Assembly: GCF_038007285.1 (NCBI RefSeq)
Contig: NZ_JBBOWX010000001.1
Location: 4,487,501 to 4,551,103 of the forward strand
Length of the DNA stretch: 63,603 nucleotides
Reading direction: 5' to 3'
Origin: Sporosarcina sp. FSL K6-3457
GTDB taxonomy: Bacteria > Bacillota > Bacilli > Bacillales_A > Planococcaceae
The notes beneath the pieces were generated by a model, which worked only from the letters and a program-made list of their open reading frames with translations, did no database searches and was not told the DNA's origin. How positions within the stretch are numbered: the first letter of the stretch is position 1; each line of letters begins with the position of its first letter. Shown here in pieces: positions 1 to 11,880 of this stretch. The translations under genes were made by a program, and so were the position numbers.

Positions 1-856
1 ATGGTGATTCCTTTGAACGATGAATCCGTTCAGATGTCATCGCATGAAAAACATCTGCTACCGCAAGGACTTGCGAAAATATAGAAACTTGACCCATTTT
101 GTCACCACGTGGATAACCGCTTCCATCAAGACGCTCATGGTGCTGTAAAATGGCTAGCTTCATTTCCTGACGCAAAAGTGGTGTGTCTTGAATCATCTGG
201 TAACTATATACCGTGTGTTTTTTCACTTCGTTAAATTCATTTTTCGTGAGAAATGCTGCCTTCTCTGTAATTGCTGTATCAATTTTGGCCATTCCACAAT
301 CGGCAAGAACACCAGCAAGTCCAAGTTGTAACACCTGTCCTTTTGGAAAACCCATCTGTCCACAAATAGCGGATGCCAATATACCAACAGCAATCGAGTG
401 ATGGTACATATACTCTTTTGGGTCTGACATATCATTTAAAATGGTCAGCATTCTTTTTTGTTCGATAAATATCTCCAGTAGAGGGATTACTATCGAACGA
501 ACTTTTGCAATATCTGGACGTATACCTGCACGCCATCCCATAAATTCTTTTTTATAGTTTTGAACCGCTTCACTATAGTTTGTTTGCAGGTCAGCTTGCT
601 TCATAGGTATTTTGGAAAGTATATCGTCTGGATCTACAGGGTTTTCTTGATCAAGGTTATGTGCTTCTTCTCTTTTAACAACAGGACGTTCATGAATTTT
701 AACTGTTTTCACACCAAATACATGCAAAACTTCTAAATGCTCAGGTGAAACCACAGTGTTTTTTCTAAGGATTGGGTAGATTGTATTTACGAATATATCC
801 TCACTTATTACAAGACCTGGACGCAAATCACTTGTCTTTATATATGTTTCGGTCAT
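1..856 (-). CDS. HD-GYP domain protein, 3' end cut by the window edge
   Basis: The gene starts at ATG 854-856 on the minus strand and runs off the window, so 285 codons are visible. About 130 N-terminal residues of unassigned sequence (starting MTETYIKTSDLRPG) precede an HD-GYP domain, recognised by HHSIAVG and the strong GYP signature HHERLDGSGYPRG. HD-GYP proteins usually hydrolyse cyclic di-GMP. The position where the family normally has LHDIGK reads LADCGM here, so the His of the HD dyad is missing while the GYP half is intact. Activity is therefore doubtful, and a sensor or degenerate role is possible. The gene lies downstream of gyrA, separated from it by the gyrA terminator. Confidence 0.85.
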   Translation of the reverse strand, partial: MTETYIKTSDLRPGLVISEDIFVNTIYPILRKNTVVSPEHLEVLHVFGVKTVKIHERPVVKREEAHNLDQENPVDPDDILSKIPMKQADLQTNYSEAVQNYKKEFMGWRAGIRPDIAKVRSIVIPLLEIFIEQKRMLTILNDMSDPKEYMYHHSIAVGILASAICGQMGFPKGQVLQLGLAGVLADCGMAKIDTAITEKAAFLTKNEFNEVKKHTVYSYQMIQDTPLLRQEMKLAILQHHERLDGSGYPRGDKMGQVSIFSQVLAVADVFHAMTSERIHRSKESP

Positions 857-914
857 CAAGGTTCCCCACTTTCACCTTATAGTTCCTCTTATCATACTCT
901 AAATATTTCAAATA

Positions 915-972
915 GACGATAAAAAGAAAAAAAGGTATTGAAATGACTAAATTAGTCATTTCAATAACCTTT
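915..972 (-). terminator. gyrA terminator
   Basis: An almost perfect 19-bp stem (931-949 pairing with 953-972, one bulge, loop AAT) is followed on the minus strand by a T-rich run. It lies just after the gyrA stop, so it ends the gyrB-gyrA transcript before the HD-GYP gene. Confidence 0.85.
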
Positions 973-978
973 TCATGT

Positions 979-3519
979 TCAAGACTCGCTATCTTCGTCG
1001 TTATCAATAATTGGTGACACGGTTAAGTCTTCTTTACTTTCCGAAGGGACCTCAGCTTGGTTGTTGTCGAAGTCTTCTTCGTCTTCTTCATCTTCTTTTT
1101 CAACTTTAGCAACAGTCGCGACAAGTTCGTCTTCTCCTAATCGGATTAGACGCACTCCTTGTGTACTCCGCCCAATAACAGAAATATCTTCAATATCCAT
1201 ACGGATCAAAATACCGTGGATTGTAATTAACATAAGATCTTCTGTGCCATCTACGGTCTTCATTGCAACAAGTTTACCGTTACGATCAGTGACATTCAAT
1301 GTTTTTAATCCGTAACCGCCACGTGTTTGGATACGGTACTCATCTTCTGGCGTTCGTTTTCCGAAGCCTTTTTCCGTCACAACTAGGATTTCATCGCCTT
1401 CATGCACGATATCCATGCCGATTGTAATGTCGCCCTCACGCAAGCGAATACCACGGACACCGCCAGCTACCCGACCCATAGAACGGATGTCTACCTCATT
1501 GAATTTAATCAACATACCATCCTTTGTCCCAATAGCGATATTGTCTTCGCCGCCAGTCATTTTCACTCCGATTAGTTCATCGTCGCCACGTAATGTTAGT
1601 GCAATCAATCCATTTGATCGGATGTTTGCAAACTCCGTAACAGGCGTACGTTTGACGATACCATCACGAGTTGCAAAAAATAAGTACTCATCTTCCTTAA
1701 ATTCTGCTACCGGAATCATAGCCGTTACTTTCTCATCTTTGTCTACCCCTAATAAGTTGATGATTGGTAAACCTTTAGCAGTTCGGCTAAATTCAGGTAC
1801 TTGATAGCCTTTTGTTCGGAATACTCGTCCTCTACTTGTGAAGAATAAGATTGTATCATGCGTCGATGTATTCAACAGGTGCTCAACGAAGTCATCGTCA
1901 TTCGTGCCCATCCCTTGTATACCACGACCACCACGGCGCTGGCTCCGGTAAGTATTGGCCGGCAAACGTTTAATATAACCATTATGTGTGAGTGTCAATA
2001 CTGAGTTCTCGACTGGAATAAGATCCTCGTCCTCAATCATTTCAGCTCCGCCCAGTGTAATTTCCGTTCTACGCTTATCTTCAAAACGGGTTTTCACTTC
2101 GAGCAGTTCCTCACGAATAATCCCAAGCAATTTCAATTCATCCGAAAGAATAGCACGAAGCTCTGTCATTAACAGTTGCAGTGCTTCATATTCACTTTCA
2201 ATTTTGTCCCGCTCAAGTCCTGTTAAACGTTGAAGGCGCATATCAAGGATAGCTTGCGCTTGACGTTCGGATAAATCAAACTGCTCCATCAGCCCTGATT
2301 TCGCTTCATCTGCTGTTTTAGATCCGCGAATTAATGCGATGATTCTATCAATATTATCGAGTGCTATGCGTAATCCTTCTAATATATGTGCACGATCTTC
2401 CGCTTTTTTCAGATCGTACTGCGTCCGTCTGCGGATGACAACTTTTTGGTGCTCCAAGTAATGATATAAAATTTCTTTTAACGCTAGTACTTTTGGTTGA
2501 CCATCGACAAGTGCCAACATGTTAATACCAAAACTAGATTGCAATGCCGTCTGCTTGTACAAGTTATTCAATAATACATTGGCATTTGCATCACGACGCA
2601 CTTCAATGACGATACGCATACCTGTACGGTCTGATTCATCCGCTAAATACGTAATACCATCGATTTTCTTATCGCGTACTAATTCTGCAATTTTTTCAAT
2701 CAGTCGTGCCTTATTTACTTGGAACGGTATCTCACTGACAATAATCGTTTCTCTGCCATTCGATTTCTGTTCAATTTCAACTTTACCACGAATAATGACA
2801 GAGCCTTTTCCTGTTTCATAAGCTCTTCTAATTCCACTACGACCAAGAATAATCCCCCCTGTTGGGAAATCAGGACCCGGTATAATTTCCATCAATTCTT
2901 CTGTTGTAATGGCAGGGTTATCCGCCAATGCAATAACAGCGTCAATCGTTTCTCCAAGATGATGCGGTGGAATATTTGTTGCCATTCCGACTGCAATTCC
3001 TGTTGTCCCGTTGACAAGCAAATTTGGATAGCGGCTTGGTAATACAACCGGTTCTCTTTCTTGTTCATCATAGTTATTTTGATAATCAACCGTATCTTTA
3101 TTAATATCACGAAGAAGTTCCATTGCAATGCGTGACATACGAGATTCCGTGTATCGCATTGCTGCCGCCCCGTCACCATCAACTGAACCGAAGTTCCCGT
3201 GACCATCAACGAGCATATACCGATAGTTAAAATCTTGAGCCATCCGTACCATTGTCTCGTAAACAGCACTATCACCATGTGGGTGATACTTACCTATGAC
3301 GTCCCCAACAATACGTGCGGACTTCTTATGCGGCTTATCGGCGGTATTCCCTAAATCTTGCATTGCATACAAAATACGGCGGTGGACTGGTTTCAACCCA
3401 TCCCTTACATCAGGAAGGGCCCGTGAAACAATGACACTCATTGCATAGTCAAGGAATGAAGTCTTCATTTCCTTACTAAGGTTGATGCCTTGGACACCAC
3501 GTTTCGGCATATCTGCCAT
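979..3519 (-). CDS. gyrA: DNA gyrase subunit A
   Basis: GyrA is the breakage-reunion subunit of gyrase (A2B2), which introduces negative supercoils. At 846 residues the protein is full length. The catalytic tyrosine is Tyr123 in [11 protein letters not shown]. The quinolone-resistance region reads [13 protein letters not shown], with Ser84 and Glu88, so the usual resistance substitutions are absent. The GyrA-box QRRGGRG is present in the C-terminal pinwheel domain near residue 530, and the protein ends in an acidic tail. The start has a good ribosome binding site (AAAGGAG). It lies 30 bp behind gyrB and is surely co-transcribed with it. Confidence 0.98.
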   Translation of the reverse strand: MADMPKRGVQGINLSKEMKTSFLDYAMSVIVSRALPDVRDGLKPVHRRILYAMQDLGNTADKPHKKSARIVGDVIGKYHPHGDSAVYETMVRMAQDFNYRYMLVDGHGNFGSVDGDGAAAMRYTESRMSRIAMELLRDINKDTVDYQNNYDEQEREPVVLPSRYPNLLVNGTTGIAVGMATNIPPHHLGETIDAVIALADNPAITTEELMEIIPGPDFPTGGIILGRSGIRRAYETGKGSVIIRGKVEIEQKSNGRETIIVSEIPFQVNKARLIEKIAELVRDKKIDGITYLADESDRTGMRIVIEVRRDANANVLLNNLYKQTALQSSFGINMLALVDGQPKVLALKEILYHYLEHQKVVIRRRTQYDLKKAEDRAHILEGLRIALDNIDRIIALIRGSKTADEAKSGLMEQFDLSERQAQAILDMRLQRLTGLERDKIESEYEALQLLMTELRAILSDELKLLGIIREELLEVKTRFEDKRRTEITLGGAEMIEDEDLIPVENSVLTLTHNGYIKRLPANTYRSQRRGGRGIQGMGTNDDDFVEHLLNTSTHDTILFFTSRGRVFRTKGYQVPEFSRTAKGLPIINLLGVDKDEKVTAMIPVAEFKEDEYLFFATRDGIVKRTPVTEFANIRSNGLIALTLRGDDELIGVKMTGGEDNIAIGTKDGMLIKFNEVDIRSMGRVAGGVRGIRLREGDITIGMDIVHEGDEILVVTEKGFGKRTPEDEYRIQTRGGYGLKTLNVTDRNGKLVAMKTVDGTEDLMLITIHGILIRMDIEDISVIGRSTQGVRLIRLGEDELVATVAKVEKEDEEDEEDFDNNQAEVPSESKEDLTVSPIIDNDEDSES

Positions 3520-3549
3520 GTTGTTAGACTCCTTTCAGCTCAACGTTCC

Positions 3550-5511
<1,962 letters not shown>

Positions 5512-5554
5512 CTATCATTTTTCAGACCTTGTATTAATCAAGTGAGGATAAGCA

Positions 5555-6676
5555 TTATCCCTCTTTTTTAGCCACTGTACCTGCGGTGACTTCAAAAATG
5601 TCTGCTTGACGAATTGTTTCATGGTCAATTCCCGCTACATTCGTCGTTGTAACAATCGTTTGTACTTGTCCTTGAATGGTATTCAAAAGATGAGATTGCC
5701 TGTAATCATCAAGTTCAGACAACACATCATCGAGAAGGAGGATAGGTGTTTCCCCGACTTCTTGCTTAACGAGCTCGATTTCAGCAAGTTTAAGGGACAG
5801 CGCCGTCGTCCGCTGCTGTCCCTGTGAACCGTAAGTCTGAATATCATATCCGTTCACAAAAAAGTGAAGATCATCCCGGTGTGGTCCGACCAAAGTCATC
5901 CCACGCTCCAGCTCTCGACGCCTTACTTCAAGTAATTTTTGACCGAATATAGATTCCATTTGTTCGACAGTCTGTCCTGAATCAAACTCTTTTAGCGTCG
6001 CATAGGCAATTTCAAGTGATTCAATTCCACGAGAAATACCATGATGGATTGGTTCCGCCCATTTTTGTAAAAGTTCCATGAAATAAAATCGTTTACGAAT
6101 AATTTGTACAGCTACTTGAATATACTGCTCTGTATACACATCAAACATGACATTATTAAGATCCAATTTCCCCCGATTATCTTTCAAAATGGCATTTCGC
6201 TGTTTCAGGATTTTTTGGAATGTTAACAAGTCATGCAAATAGACTGGGGAAATTTGACCAATTTCCATATCAAGAAATCGTCTCCGTACCTGAGGACTCC
6301 CTTTTACAAGATTCAAATCCTCTGGTGCAAACATGACGACATTTAATTGACCAACGTATAGGCTAAGGCGATTTTGTTCGAGATGATTGACACGTGCCTT
6401 TTTACCTTTTTTCGATAGGATCAATTCCAATGGCAGCCGACCATATTTACGTTGAATGTCCCCTTCTATTTTACCATATTCTTGGTCCCAGCGTATTAAT
6501 TCACGGTCATTAGATGTTCGATGTGATTTTGCCATAGAAAGAACATAAATGGCCTCCATCACATTCGTCTTTCCTTGCGCATTTTCGCCAATTAGCACAT
6601 TAATATGTGGGGAAAATGATAATTCAAGCGCTGCATAGTTCCGATAATCGGTTAATGCTAGCCGTTCAATGTACAT
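5555..6676 (-). CDS. recF: DNA replication and repair protein RecF
   Basis: RecF is an SMC-like ABC ATPase that helps load RecA at single-strand gaps with RecO and RecR. The sequence shows Walker [10 protein letters not shown] near residue 30, the ABC-type signature YGSQGQQRT near 280, and Walker B/D-loop [11 protein letters not shown] near 320. The length (373 residues) is normal. The start codon overlaps the end of yaaA by 11 bp, which indicates translational coupling. Confidence 0.97.
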   Translation of the reverse strand: MYIERLALTDYRNYAALELSFSPHINVLIGENAQGKTNVMEAIYVLSMAKSHRTSNDRELIRWDQEYGKIEGDIQRKYGRLPLELILSKKGKKARVNHLEQNRLSLYVGQLNVVMFAPEDLNLVKGSPQVRRRFLDMEIGQISPVYLHDLLTFQKILKQRNAILKDNRGKLDLNNVMFDVYTEQYIQVAVQIIRKRFYFMELLQKWAEPIHHGISRGIESLEIAYATLKEFDSGQTVEQMESIFGQKLLEVRRRELERGMTLVGPHRDDLHFFVNGYDIQTYGSQGQQRTTALSLKLAEIELVKQEVGETPILLLDDVLSELDDYRQSHLLNTIQGQVQTIVTTTNVAGIDHETIRQADIFEVTAGTVAKKEG

Positions 6677-6905
6677 CCGGTTGCTCAGTTAAGATATCAT
6701 GTATTTTATATTCACCGACACCAGGAACATTAATAACATCTCCGTGACGGAGTTTTTTTCCTCGTCGCTGTTCTGCTTCTCCATTGACATAGATAGTATG
6801 TTCTTCTAGAAACCATTTAGCCATGCCTCCAGAACTGATTGCATTTGTCATTTTCAATAGTTGACCGAGTGTTATGTACTCAGTATCAATCGTAAGGTTT
6901 TCCAT
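6666..6905 (-). CDS. yaaA: S4-domain protein YaaA (RlbA type)
   Basis: This 79-residue protein consists almost entirely of one S4 RNA-binding domain ([18 protein letters not shown], then [19 protein letters not shown]). The family sits between dnaN and recF in Bacillota and is thought to act on ribosomal RNA or ribosome assembly. The ATG has GAGGAG about nine bases upstream. Length and position match the family. Confidence 0.9.
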   Translation of the reverse strand: MENLTIDTEYITLGQLLKMTNAISSGGMAKWFLEEHTIYVNGEAEQRRGKKLRHGDVINVPGVGEYKIHDILTEQPDVH

Positions 6906-7025
6906 GAGACCCCAACTCCTCGCAAATTAGTCTATCCCTCTATTTTAGCCCACTTTCGGTTGGATAGCAATTACGCGGGAGGCTTTATCTTTAGTAAGTA
7001 CGGGTTTAAACGCATGCCCAATAAA

Positions 7026-7058
7026 AATAAAAAGGATAGTCAAATAAGTGACTATCCT
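7026..7058 (-). terminator. Terminator after dnaN
   Basis: A hairpin with the stem AAGGATAGTCA/TGACTATCCTT is followed on the minus strand by a T-rich run (TTTTTATTTTTATT). It lies immediately after the dnaN stop, so dnaN and yaaA-recF-gyrBA may be partly separate transcripts. Confidence 0.75.
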
Positions 7059-7065
7059 TCAAGTT

Positions 7066-8202
7066 TTAATATGTCCGAACTGGGAGAATTAGCTGCAAAA
7101 TAGAGTCATCATCTACTGATTTTAAAATGAAAGGTCGCATAGCTCCTGTAAACTGGATAGCAACATCCTGGCCATCAATTGCTTTTAATGCGTCCATCAT
7201 ATATTTGGCACTAAAGGATATCTTTAGTTCTTCTCCTGTCACTCCAATTGCTTCGACTAACTCTTCAACTTTTCCGACTTCAGGTGAATTTGAAGAGATT
7301 TCAATGACTTTTCCTTCATCTGCTGAAAATCGGACAATATTATTTCGTTCTTCACGAGCTAAAAGGGAAGCCCTATCAATCGCTTGAAGAAGAAGACGTC
7401 CATTTACTATAACCGATGTTTTATATTCAGCAGGTATTAAGCGAGAAGTATCTGGGTAATTGCCTTCTAGTAAACGCGAATAAAATAATACATTTCTTGT
7501 TTTGAATAAAACTTGCTGGTCTGCAATAACGATATCCACAAGTTCACTGTTATCAGGCAAAATTTTATTTAATTCTTGAAGACTTTTTCCTGGGATAACG
7601 ACACTGAAAGGAACTTCTGGCATTTCTTCAGGTACTGTTAGTCTTCTCGCTAATCTATGGCTATCTGTGGCTACGCAAGAAAGTCCCCCATCTTTTGCTT
7701 CCCAATGTACACCAGTCAATATTGGCCTAGTTTCTTGTTGTGACACAGCAAACACTGTTTCACGAATAATGGATTTCATCAGGTCTGATGGTAATGAAAA
7801 TAGATACTCATCTTTTACTTCAGGTAAAACAGGGTAATCTTCTGCATCTGATCCAATGAGATGGAATTCTGTTTTACCAGATTGAATATGTGTTTGAAGT
7901 CCATTGATAACTTCAATTGTGACATCATTTGTTGGAAGTTTTCGTACAATTTCACTAAAAACTCTTGCTTGTAGTACGATGCTGCCTTTTTCAAAAACGC
8001 GAATGATTTGTTCCCCATCTTCTTCAGCAGCGATAAATGTACAAATCGTAATATCAGAATCACTACCTGTCATTGTAATTCCTTTGTCGTCTACATCAAT
8101 TTTTATACCAGTCAAAATAGGAATCGCAACTTTTTGACTGATTGCTTTCATTACGTCACTTAGTCCATCGATTAATCGATCTCTCATGATTTCAAATTTC
8201 AT
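7066..8202 (-). CDS. dnaN: DNA polymerase III beta sliding clamp
   Basis: DnaN is the ring-shaped processivity clamp of the replicase. The 378-residue protein matches the family from the N-terminus (MKFEIMRDRLIDGLSDVMKA) to the C-terminus ending FILKSVDDDSILQLILPVRTY, which carries the usual PVRTY ending. It follows dnaA, from which it is separated by the origin unwinding region. Confidence 0.98.
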   Translation of the reverse strand: MKFEIMRDRLIDGLSDVMKAISQKVAIPILTGIKIDVDDKGITMTGSDSDITICTFIAAEEDGEQIIRVFEKGSIVLQARVFSEIVRKLPTNDVTIEVINGLQTHIQSGKTEFHLIGSDAEDYPVLPEVKDEYLFSLPSDLMKSIIRETVFAVSQQETRPILTGVHWEAKDGGLSCVATDSHRLARRLTVPEEMPEVPFSVVIPGKSLQELNKILPDNSELVDIVIADQQVLFKTRNVLFYSRLLEGNYPDTSRLIPAEYKTSVIVNGRLLLQAIDRASLLAREERNNIVRFSADEGKVIEISSNSPEVGKVEELVEAIGVTGEELKISFSAKYMMDALKAIDGQDVAIQFTGAMRPFILKSVDDDSILQLILPVRTY

Positions 8203-8220
8203 TCTATACCCTCGCTTATA

Positions 8221-8366
8221 TAATATTAATGTTTAATAAAATAGTAGTAATAGTAGTAGGGCCTGTGGAAATGTGGATAAGTCACTTATTCCTTGGCCTA
8301 TTAAGGTTTTCCACATGTGCATAAACTGTTCACGAGTATGCACACCTTATTCTATGTTATACACAG
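8221..8366 (-). other. oriC unwinding unit between dnaA and dnaN
   Basis: On the minus strand this holds a perfect DnaA box TTATCCACA (8280-8272), near-matches at 8307-8315, 8316-8324 and 8357-8365, a short GC-rich spacer, six consecutive DnaA-trio triplets (TACTACTATTACTACTAT, 8258-8241), and then an AT-rich stretch rich in TTA/TAA. This is the same order as the basal unwinding system described for Bacillus subtilis. DnaA bound at the boxes would extend a filament over the trios and melt the AT-rich DNA. Confidence 0.85.
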
Positions 8367-8367
8367 G

Positions 8368-9717
8368 TCATCCTCTACCGAGTACATTGCGTACATCTTG
8401 AACATCTTGTTGGAGAGCTTGATCGTCTTTCAACATTTTTGAAATTTTTTCATGGGCATGGATCACAGTTGAATGATCTCGACCTCCAAATTCAGATCCG
8501 ATTTTAGGCAAAGAGGAGTCTGTCAATTCTCTGGATAGATACATGGCAACTTGTCGTGGGAATGCAATGGATCTTGTTCTTTTCTTGGCTGTGAAATCTT
8601 CTAGCCGAATGTTGAAGTGCTCTCCCACTGCTTTTTGGATGTCAAGAATGGTTACGGTACGAGGCCTAGAATTCGGAATGATATCTTTCAACGCTTCTGC
8701 AGCAAGCTCTGTATTAATATCTGTATTGACTAATGATGAATAGGCAACAACACGTATAAGGGCACCTTCAAGTTCACGTATGTTCGAGTCAATCTGGTTT
8801 GCAATGTATAGCATGACTTCATTGGGGATATCAATAAGTCCATCTGCCTTTGCTTTTTTACGCAAGATGGCAATCCGAGTTTCTAAATCGGGAGGGGCTA
8901 TATCTGTAATTAGACCCCATTCGAAGCGGGATCTTAGTCGATCTTCAAGTGTTGGAATTTCTTTTGGTGGTCGATCACTTGAAATGACAATTTGTTTTGA
9001 TTCCTCATGAAGTGTATTGAATGTATGGAAAAATTCTTCTTGTGTTTGTTCTTTTCCAGCAAGGAATTGAATATCATCTATTAAAAGTACGTCTACATTC
9101 CGGTAACGATTGCGGAATTCGACGGCTTTGTTATCGCGGATTGAGTTGATGAATTCGTTCGTGAACTTTTCAGAAGAAAGATAAACCACTTTGGCTGTTG
9201 GGTTCTGTTCGAGTACATAATGTCCAATTGCATGCATCAAGTGGGTCTTGCCAAGTCCGACGCCTCCATAGATGAATAGTGGATTATAAGCTTTTGCAGG
9301 TGCTTCAGCTACTGCAAGTGATGCGGCATGGGCAAAGCGGTTTCCTGAACCAATAACGAATGTATCGAATGTGTATTTAGGGTTGAGCATACCAGGTGCT
9401 GTTACTGCCGGAGCATTTTCAATCGGTTTCACAGTTGGTTTAGGCACCATGAAATCATTTTCTACCATATCTTCTGGAACGACAAAATGAATGATTCGAT
9501 CTTCACCAGTCAGTTCGGATAAAATGCCAGTAATTAGATGTACATAGTGAGTTTCAAGCCATTCTTTTGCAAATGAATTTGGTACGGCAATAGTGACATT
9601 TTCTTCACCGTACGACATGAGTTTTGTCGACTTGAGCCAGGTTTCAAAGCTGGGCCTTGAAATTTTCTGCTCAATTTTCGACAATACTTCGCTCCATAAT
9701 TCTTCTAAGTGTTCCAA
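8368..9717 (-). CDS. dnaA: Chromosomal replication initiator DnaA
   Basis: DnaA is the AAA+ protein that binds DnaA boxes and opens oriC. It has an N-terminal interaction domain, a variable linker, Walker [17 protein letters not shown] near residue 150, Walker [14 protein letters not shown], and a C-terminal helix-turn-helix with the box-recognition signature [11 protein letters not shown] near 420. The start chosen is TTG 9717-9715 ([16 protein letters not shown]). It is preceded by AAAGGAGG at good spacing and matches family N-termini. This gives 449 residues; a longer frame to 9747 lacks a binding site. Confidence 0.97.
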   Translation of the reverse strand: MEHLEELWSEVLSKIEQKISRPSFETWLKSTKLMSYGEENVTIAVPNSFAKEWLETHYVHLITGILSELTGEDRIIHFVVPEDMVENDFMVPKPTVKPIENAPAVTAPGMLNPKYTFDTFVIGSGNRFAHAASLAVAEAPAKAYNPLFIYGGVGLGKTHLMHAIGHYVLEQNPTAKVVYLSSEKFTNEFINSIRDNKAVEFRNRYRNVDVLLIDDIQFLAGKEQTQEEFFHTFNTLHEESKQIVISSDRPPKEIPTLEDRLRSRFEWGLITDIAPPDLETRIAILRKKAKADGLIDIPNEVMLYIANQIDSNIRELEGALIRVVAYSSLVNTDINTELAAEALKDIIPNSRPRTVTILDIQKAVGEHFNIRLEDFTAKKRTRSIAFPRQVAMYLSRELTDSSLPKIGSEFGGRDHSTVIHAHEKISKMLKDDQALQQDVQDVRNVLGRG

Positions 9718-9746
9718 TCTCTTGCCTCCTTTACAGTAAAAAATCA

Positions 9747-9950
9747 ATCACGCTCCAGCGTGATTGCGTCCAGATTTTTTCGAGCAAGCTCGTGTCTAGT
9801 CTCCGCTTTTCTTGAAAAAGCTCCTATTTGAATTCAGCCAGTGTTTGAACACTTATTGAATAAAAGGCTTCTTGCATTTATCACGTAAATTATAGAAATG
9901 GGGTCTTTTGCTGAATTCAAATAAAACCCTGAAGATATGTATTATACACA
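9747..9950 (-). promoter_or_regulatory. dnaA upstream leader with inverted repeats
   Basis: Reading toward dnaA, there is a perfect 13-bp inverted repeat ATTTGAATTCAGC (9826-9838 and 9910-9922) enclosing about 70 bp, a candidate -10 TATAAT on the minus strand near 9888-9893, a small hairpin CGAGC/GCTCG (about 9780-9792), and AATCACGCT/AGCGTGATT (9747-9766) just before the ribosome binding site. No clear -35 was found. The arrangement suggests a structured 5' leader on dnaA mRNA. Confidence 0.4.
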
Positions 9951-9954
9951 GTTT

Positions 9955-10260
9955 CCACTCTTGTGGATAACAATTATACAAAAATGTTGAAAAAATTATC
10001 CACAACCTATCAACAATTGTGGATAACAAAATCGCTATTAAATTATGTGCACAACAAAATCCATCTCATTGTAACAGGAAATAAGATGGATTACAAGGTT
10101 TCTTCCGGCTTATCCACAAGACTCGCAGATGTGGATGAAACCTTTATCCACAGGCATTAGTATGTGAAAAACATGTCGATAAGCTATGTGGATAAAAAAA
10201 GTTGCGGAAATAGTATACACATCGTTATTGAAAAAAAAATGACGGAAGTGTGGATAACTG
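9955..10260. other. oriC DnaA-box cluster between dnaA and rpmH
   Basis: Seven perfect DnaA boxes (TTATCCACA or its complement) lie at 9962-9970, 9996-10004, 10018-10026, 10110-10118, 10144-10152, 10187-10195 and 10249-10257, plus a one-mismatch box at 10130-10138. No gene is present. This is the upstream half of a bipartite Bacillus-type origin, which also controls dnaA transcription. Confidence 0.93.
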
Positions 10261-10317
10261 ATTAACATCAATATAAGAATAAGCCCATCCATTGATTTGT
10301 TGTTGAATAAAAAAGGG

Positions 10318-10347
10318 TTGACTTTTACTGTGAAATACATATATACT
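10318..10347 (+). promoter_or_regulatory. Promoter of rpmH
   Basis: TTGACT (10318-10323) and TATACT (10342-10347) are separated by 18 bp, a good sigma-A promoter. It lies about 55 bp upstream of rpmH and is divergent from dnaA. Confidence 0.7.
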
Positions 10348-10400
10348 ATTCAAGACTGTCATGTAGTAAGCAGACAATCACGCAGGAGGTGTCTTAAACA

Positions 10401-10535
10401 ATGAAACGTACATTCCAACCAAATAAACGTAAACGTAGTAAAGTTCACGGCTTCCGTGAGAGAATGAGCACGAAAAGCGGACGTAGAATCCTTGCAGCTC
10501 GTCGACGCAAAGGAAGAAAAGTACTTTCAGCATAA
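10401..10535 (+). CDS. rpmH: 50S ribosomal protein L34
   Basis: The 44-residue, highly basic protein begins [18 protein letters not shown] and ends [11 protein letters not shown], which is the whole of L34. The ribosome binding site is AGGAGGTG. It is the first gene of the rpmH-rnpA-spoIIIJ-jag group next to oriC. Confidence 0.98.
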   Translation: MKRTFQPNKRKRSKVHGFRERMSTKSGRRILAARRRKGRKVLSA

Positions 10536-10537
10536 GG

Positions 10538-10562
10538 CCACTGCCTCAGTGGTCTTTTTTTC
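10538..10562 (+). terminator. Attenuating terminator after rpmH
   Basis: A short hairpin CCACTG-CCT-CAGTGG followed by TCTTTTTTTC lies directly after rpmH. It probably trims expression of rnpA relative to the much more abundant L34. Confidence 0.7.
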
Positions 10563-10694
10563 TATTGAAAATCAATTATACCTAGGCATAATTGTGTCCA
10601 GCTGTTAAGAGAAATGGAATGTAATTTCACCCCGATGAAAGTGGGGACTTTAGCTGAAGCAAGTTAAATTTAAGTGACGAAGCAGGTGTGTTTT

Positions 10695-11039
10695 ATGAAC
10701 AAACGTCAGCGAATAAAGAAAAATGAAGAGTTTCAGCAAGTATTTAAAAAAGGGAAATCGTTTGCCAATCGCCAATTTGTTGTGTATTCCTATAGGAAGG
10801 AAGAGCAACAAGAATTCCGAATTGGTCTTTCTGTCAGTAAGAAAGTAGGGAACGCAGTCACACGCAATCGTATTAAAAGATATTTAAGACAGTCTTTCTT
10901 GGAAATGAAGGACGAAATACGAAACGATATGGATTATGTCATCATCGCCAGACATCAGGCGGCCACACTTGATTTTCATGAAACGAAAAAAAGTTTACAA
11001 CATGTTTTACGTATTGCACGTGTACTAAAGAAGAAGTAG
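10695..11039 (+). CDS. rnpA: Ribonuclease P protein component
   Basis: RnpA binds the RNase P RNA and helps it process tRNA 5' ends. The 114-residue protein begins [20 protein letters not shown] and carries the RNR signature in [13 protein letters not shown]. The frame is open upstream to 10674, but ATG 10695 matches family N-termini. It is downstream of rpmH as usual. Confidence 0.96.
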   Translation: MNKRQRIKKNEEFQQVFKKGKSFANRQFVVYSYRKEEQQEFRIGLSVSKKVGNAVTRNRIKRYLRQSFLEMKDEIRNDMDYVIIARHQAATLDFHETKKSLQHVLRIARVLKKK

Positions 11040-11115
11040 AAGGATAGAACTTAAAATGATAAACTTAAAATAATCAACTCTATATAAGAAAAAGAAATGA
11101 TTTGGGGGAACCAAT

Positions 11116-11880
11116 TTGAAAAAGAAGGTAGCGTTACTGTTGATGCTGACAGTATTAGCGGTATTCCTGGCTGGATGTTCTGAGTTCAATCAACCAATCT
11201 CTGTAGACAGCGAAGGGTTTTGGAACAAGTATATTGTTTGGCCGCTTGTATCGTTAATCATACTATTCAAAGATTTACTTGGAACATATGGATGGGGAAT
11301 TGTTGCAGTTACAATTATCATTCGACTTGTTTTACTTCCATTAATGATTAAACAGACGCAAAGTTCTAAGCGAATGCAAGAAGTTCAGCCAGAACTCAAT
11401 GCATTGAAAGAAAAGTACAAATCAAAAGATGCCGTTACGCAACAGAAGTATCGCGAAGAAATGCAAAAAGTAATGTCAGAACGAAAAATCAATCCAGCGG
11501 CAGGTTGTTTACCAGTAATTATCCAAATGCCGATTCTTTTTGGATTCTATCATGCAATCAGTCGCATGAATGTGACTTATGATATCGGTAAATTCCTGTG
11601 GTTTGAGCTTGCAGCACCTAGTATTACGCTTGCAGTAATTGCTGGAGTGATGCAGTTCATCGTATTACGGACAGGCCCGGCAATGGGGAACCCTCAAATG
11701 AAGGTGATGATGTATATCATGCCGTTTATGATTATGATCTTCGGTTCATTCTTGCCAGCTGCACTTGCACTTTATTGGGTAATTGGGAATATCATTTCAG
11801 TAATCCAAAATATCTTCATTTACAAACCATTTAAGAAAGAAGAAGTGGAACCTGTAAAAGTAGGAGGGAAACGAAAATGA
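11116..11880 (+). CDS. spoIIIJ: Membrane protein insertase YidC (SpoIIIJ type)
   Basis: This insertase inserts proteins into the cytoplasmic membrane and, in spore formers, supports forespore signalling. The 254-residue protein starts with TTG and has a lipoprotein signal peptide ending in the lipobox LAGC at residues 18-21. Five hydrophobic segments and the 60KD_IMP core (GWGIVAVTIIIRLVLLPLMI) follow. The tail is short and basic. The stop overlaps the start of jag by 4 bp. Confidence 0.95.
   Translation: MKKKVALLLMLTVLAVFLAGCSEFNQPISVDSEGFWNKYIVWPLVSLIILFKDLLGTYGWGIVAVTIIIRLVLLPLMIKQTQSSKRMQEVQPELNALKEKYKSKDAVTQQKYREEMQKVMSERKINPAAGCLPVIIQMPILFGFYHAISRMNVTYDIGKFLWFELAAPSITLAVIAGVMQFIVLRTGPAMGNPQMKVMMYIMPFMIMIFGSFLPAALALYWVIGNIISVIQNIFIYKPFKKEEVEPVKVGGKRK

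Noticed and set aside
1061..2821. Long plus-strand open frames opposite gyrA
   Set aside because: They are antisense shadows with Ser/Arg-rich composition caused by the gyrA codons; no ribosome binding sites or family matches.
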